The notes beneath the pieces were generated by a model. The model searched no databases and was not told where the DNA came from. It worked only from the letters and a program-made list of their open reading frames with translations. A DNA stretch of 6,320 nucleotides, taken from NCBI GenBank assembly GCA_003501565.1, contig DNPC01000308.1:8350-14669 (forward strand), read 5' to 3'. Below are positions 6,317-6,320 of this stretch, piece by piece (position 1 is the first letter of the stretch; each line of letters begins with the position of its first letter). The stretch is from Planctomycetaceae bacterium (lineage in GTDB: Bacteria > Planctomycetota > Planctomycetia > Pirellulales > Pirellulaceae). The position numbers and the translations under genes are program-made.

Positions 6317-6320
6317 AACG

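Overview
This window most likely comes from the chromosome of a marine or freshwater planctomycete (Pirellulaceae-like). That is an inference from gene content: a TPR membrane protein paired with a CRTAC1-type FG-GAP protein, a YidK/SGLT-type sodium:solute symporter, a stand-alone TIM-barrel sugar isomerase, moderate GC content (roughly 50-55% by eye) and few clear Shine-Dalgarno sites. No rRNA or other phylogenetic marker is present, so the assignment is tentative.

All five genes are on the minus strand and are read from right to left. In order of transcription they are: a group I NifS/IscS-type cysteine desulfurase (6316-5108, complete); a 192-bp intergenic region with several small inverted repeats; a sodium:solute symporter (best start 4915, stop 3194); an 84-bp gap with a terminator-like hairpin and a T-tract; a hydroxypyruvate-isomerase-like TIM-barrel protein (3109-2327); a 45-bp gap; a single-pass membrane protein with about ten TPR motifs and a Pro/Gln/Ser-rich tail (2281-650); and a CRTAC1-like FG-GAP/VCBS protein (starts at GTG 653, runs off the left edge). 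The last two genes overlap by four bases (GTGA), so they are probably translationally coupled.

The genes suggest three functional blocks. The desulfurase supplies persulfide sulfur for Fe-S cluster or thio-cofactor synthesis and is probably independent of the rest. The symporter and the isomerase form a plausible uptake-and-conversion pair for a sugar or hydroxy-carbonyl substrate. The TPR/FG-GAP pair looks like an envelope-located protein-protein interaction module of unknown function. Its close spacing behind the isomerase leaves open a three-gene transcript (isomerase, TPR, FG-GAP).

No mobile element, CRISPR array, tRNA, rRNA or phage gene was seen. The plus strand carries only antisense shadow ORFs. 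The least explained part is the TPR/CRTAC1 pair, including a small tandem repeat that encodes pentapeptides in the TPR protein's tail.
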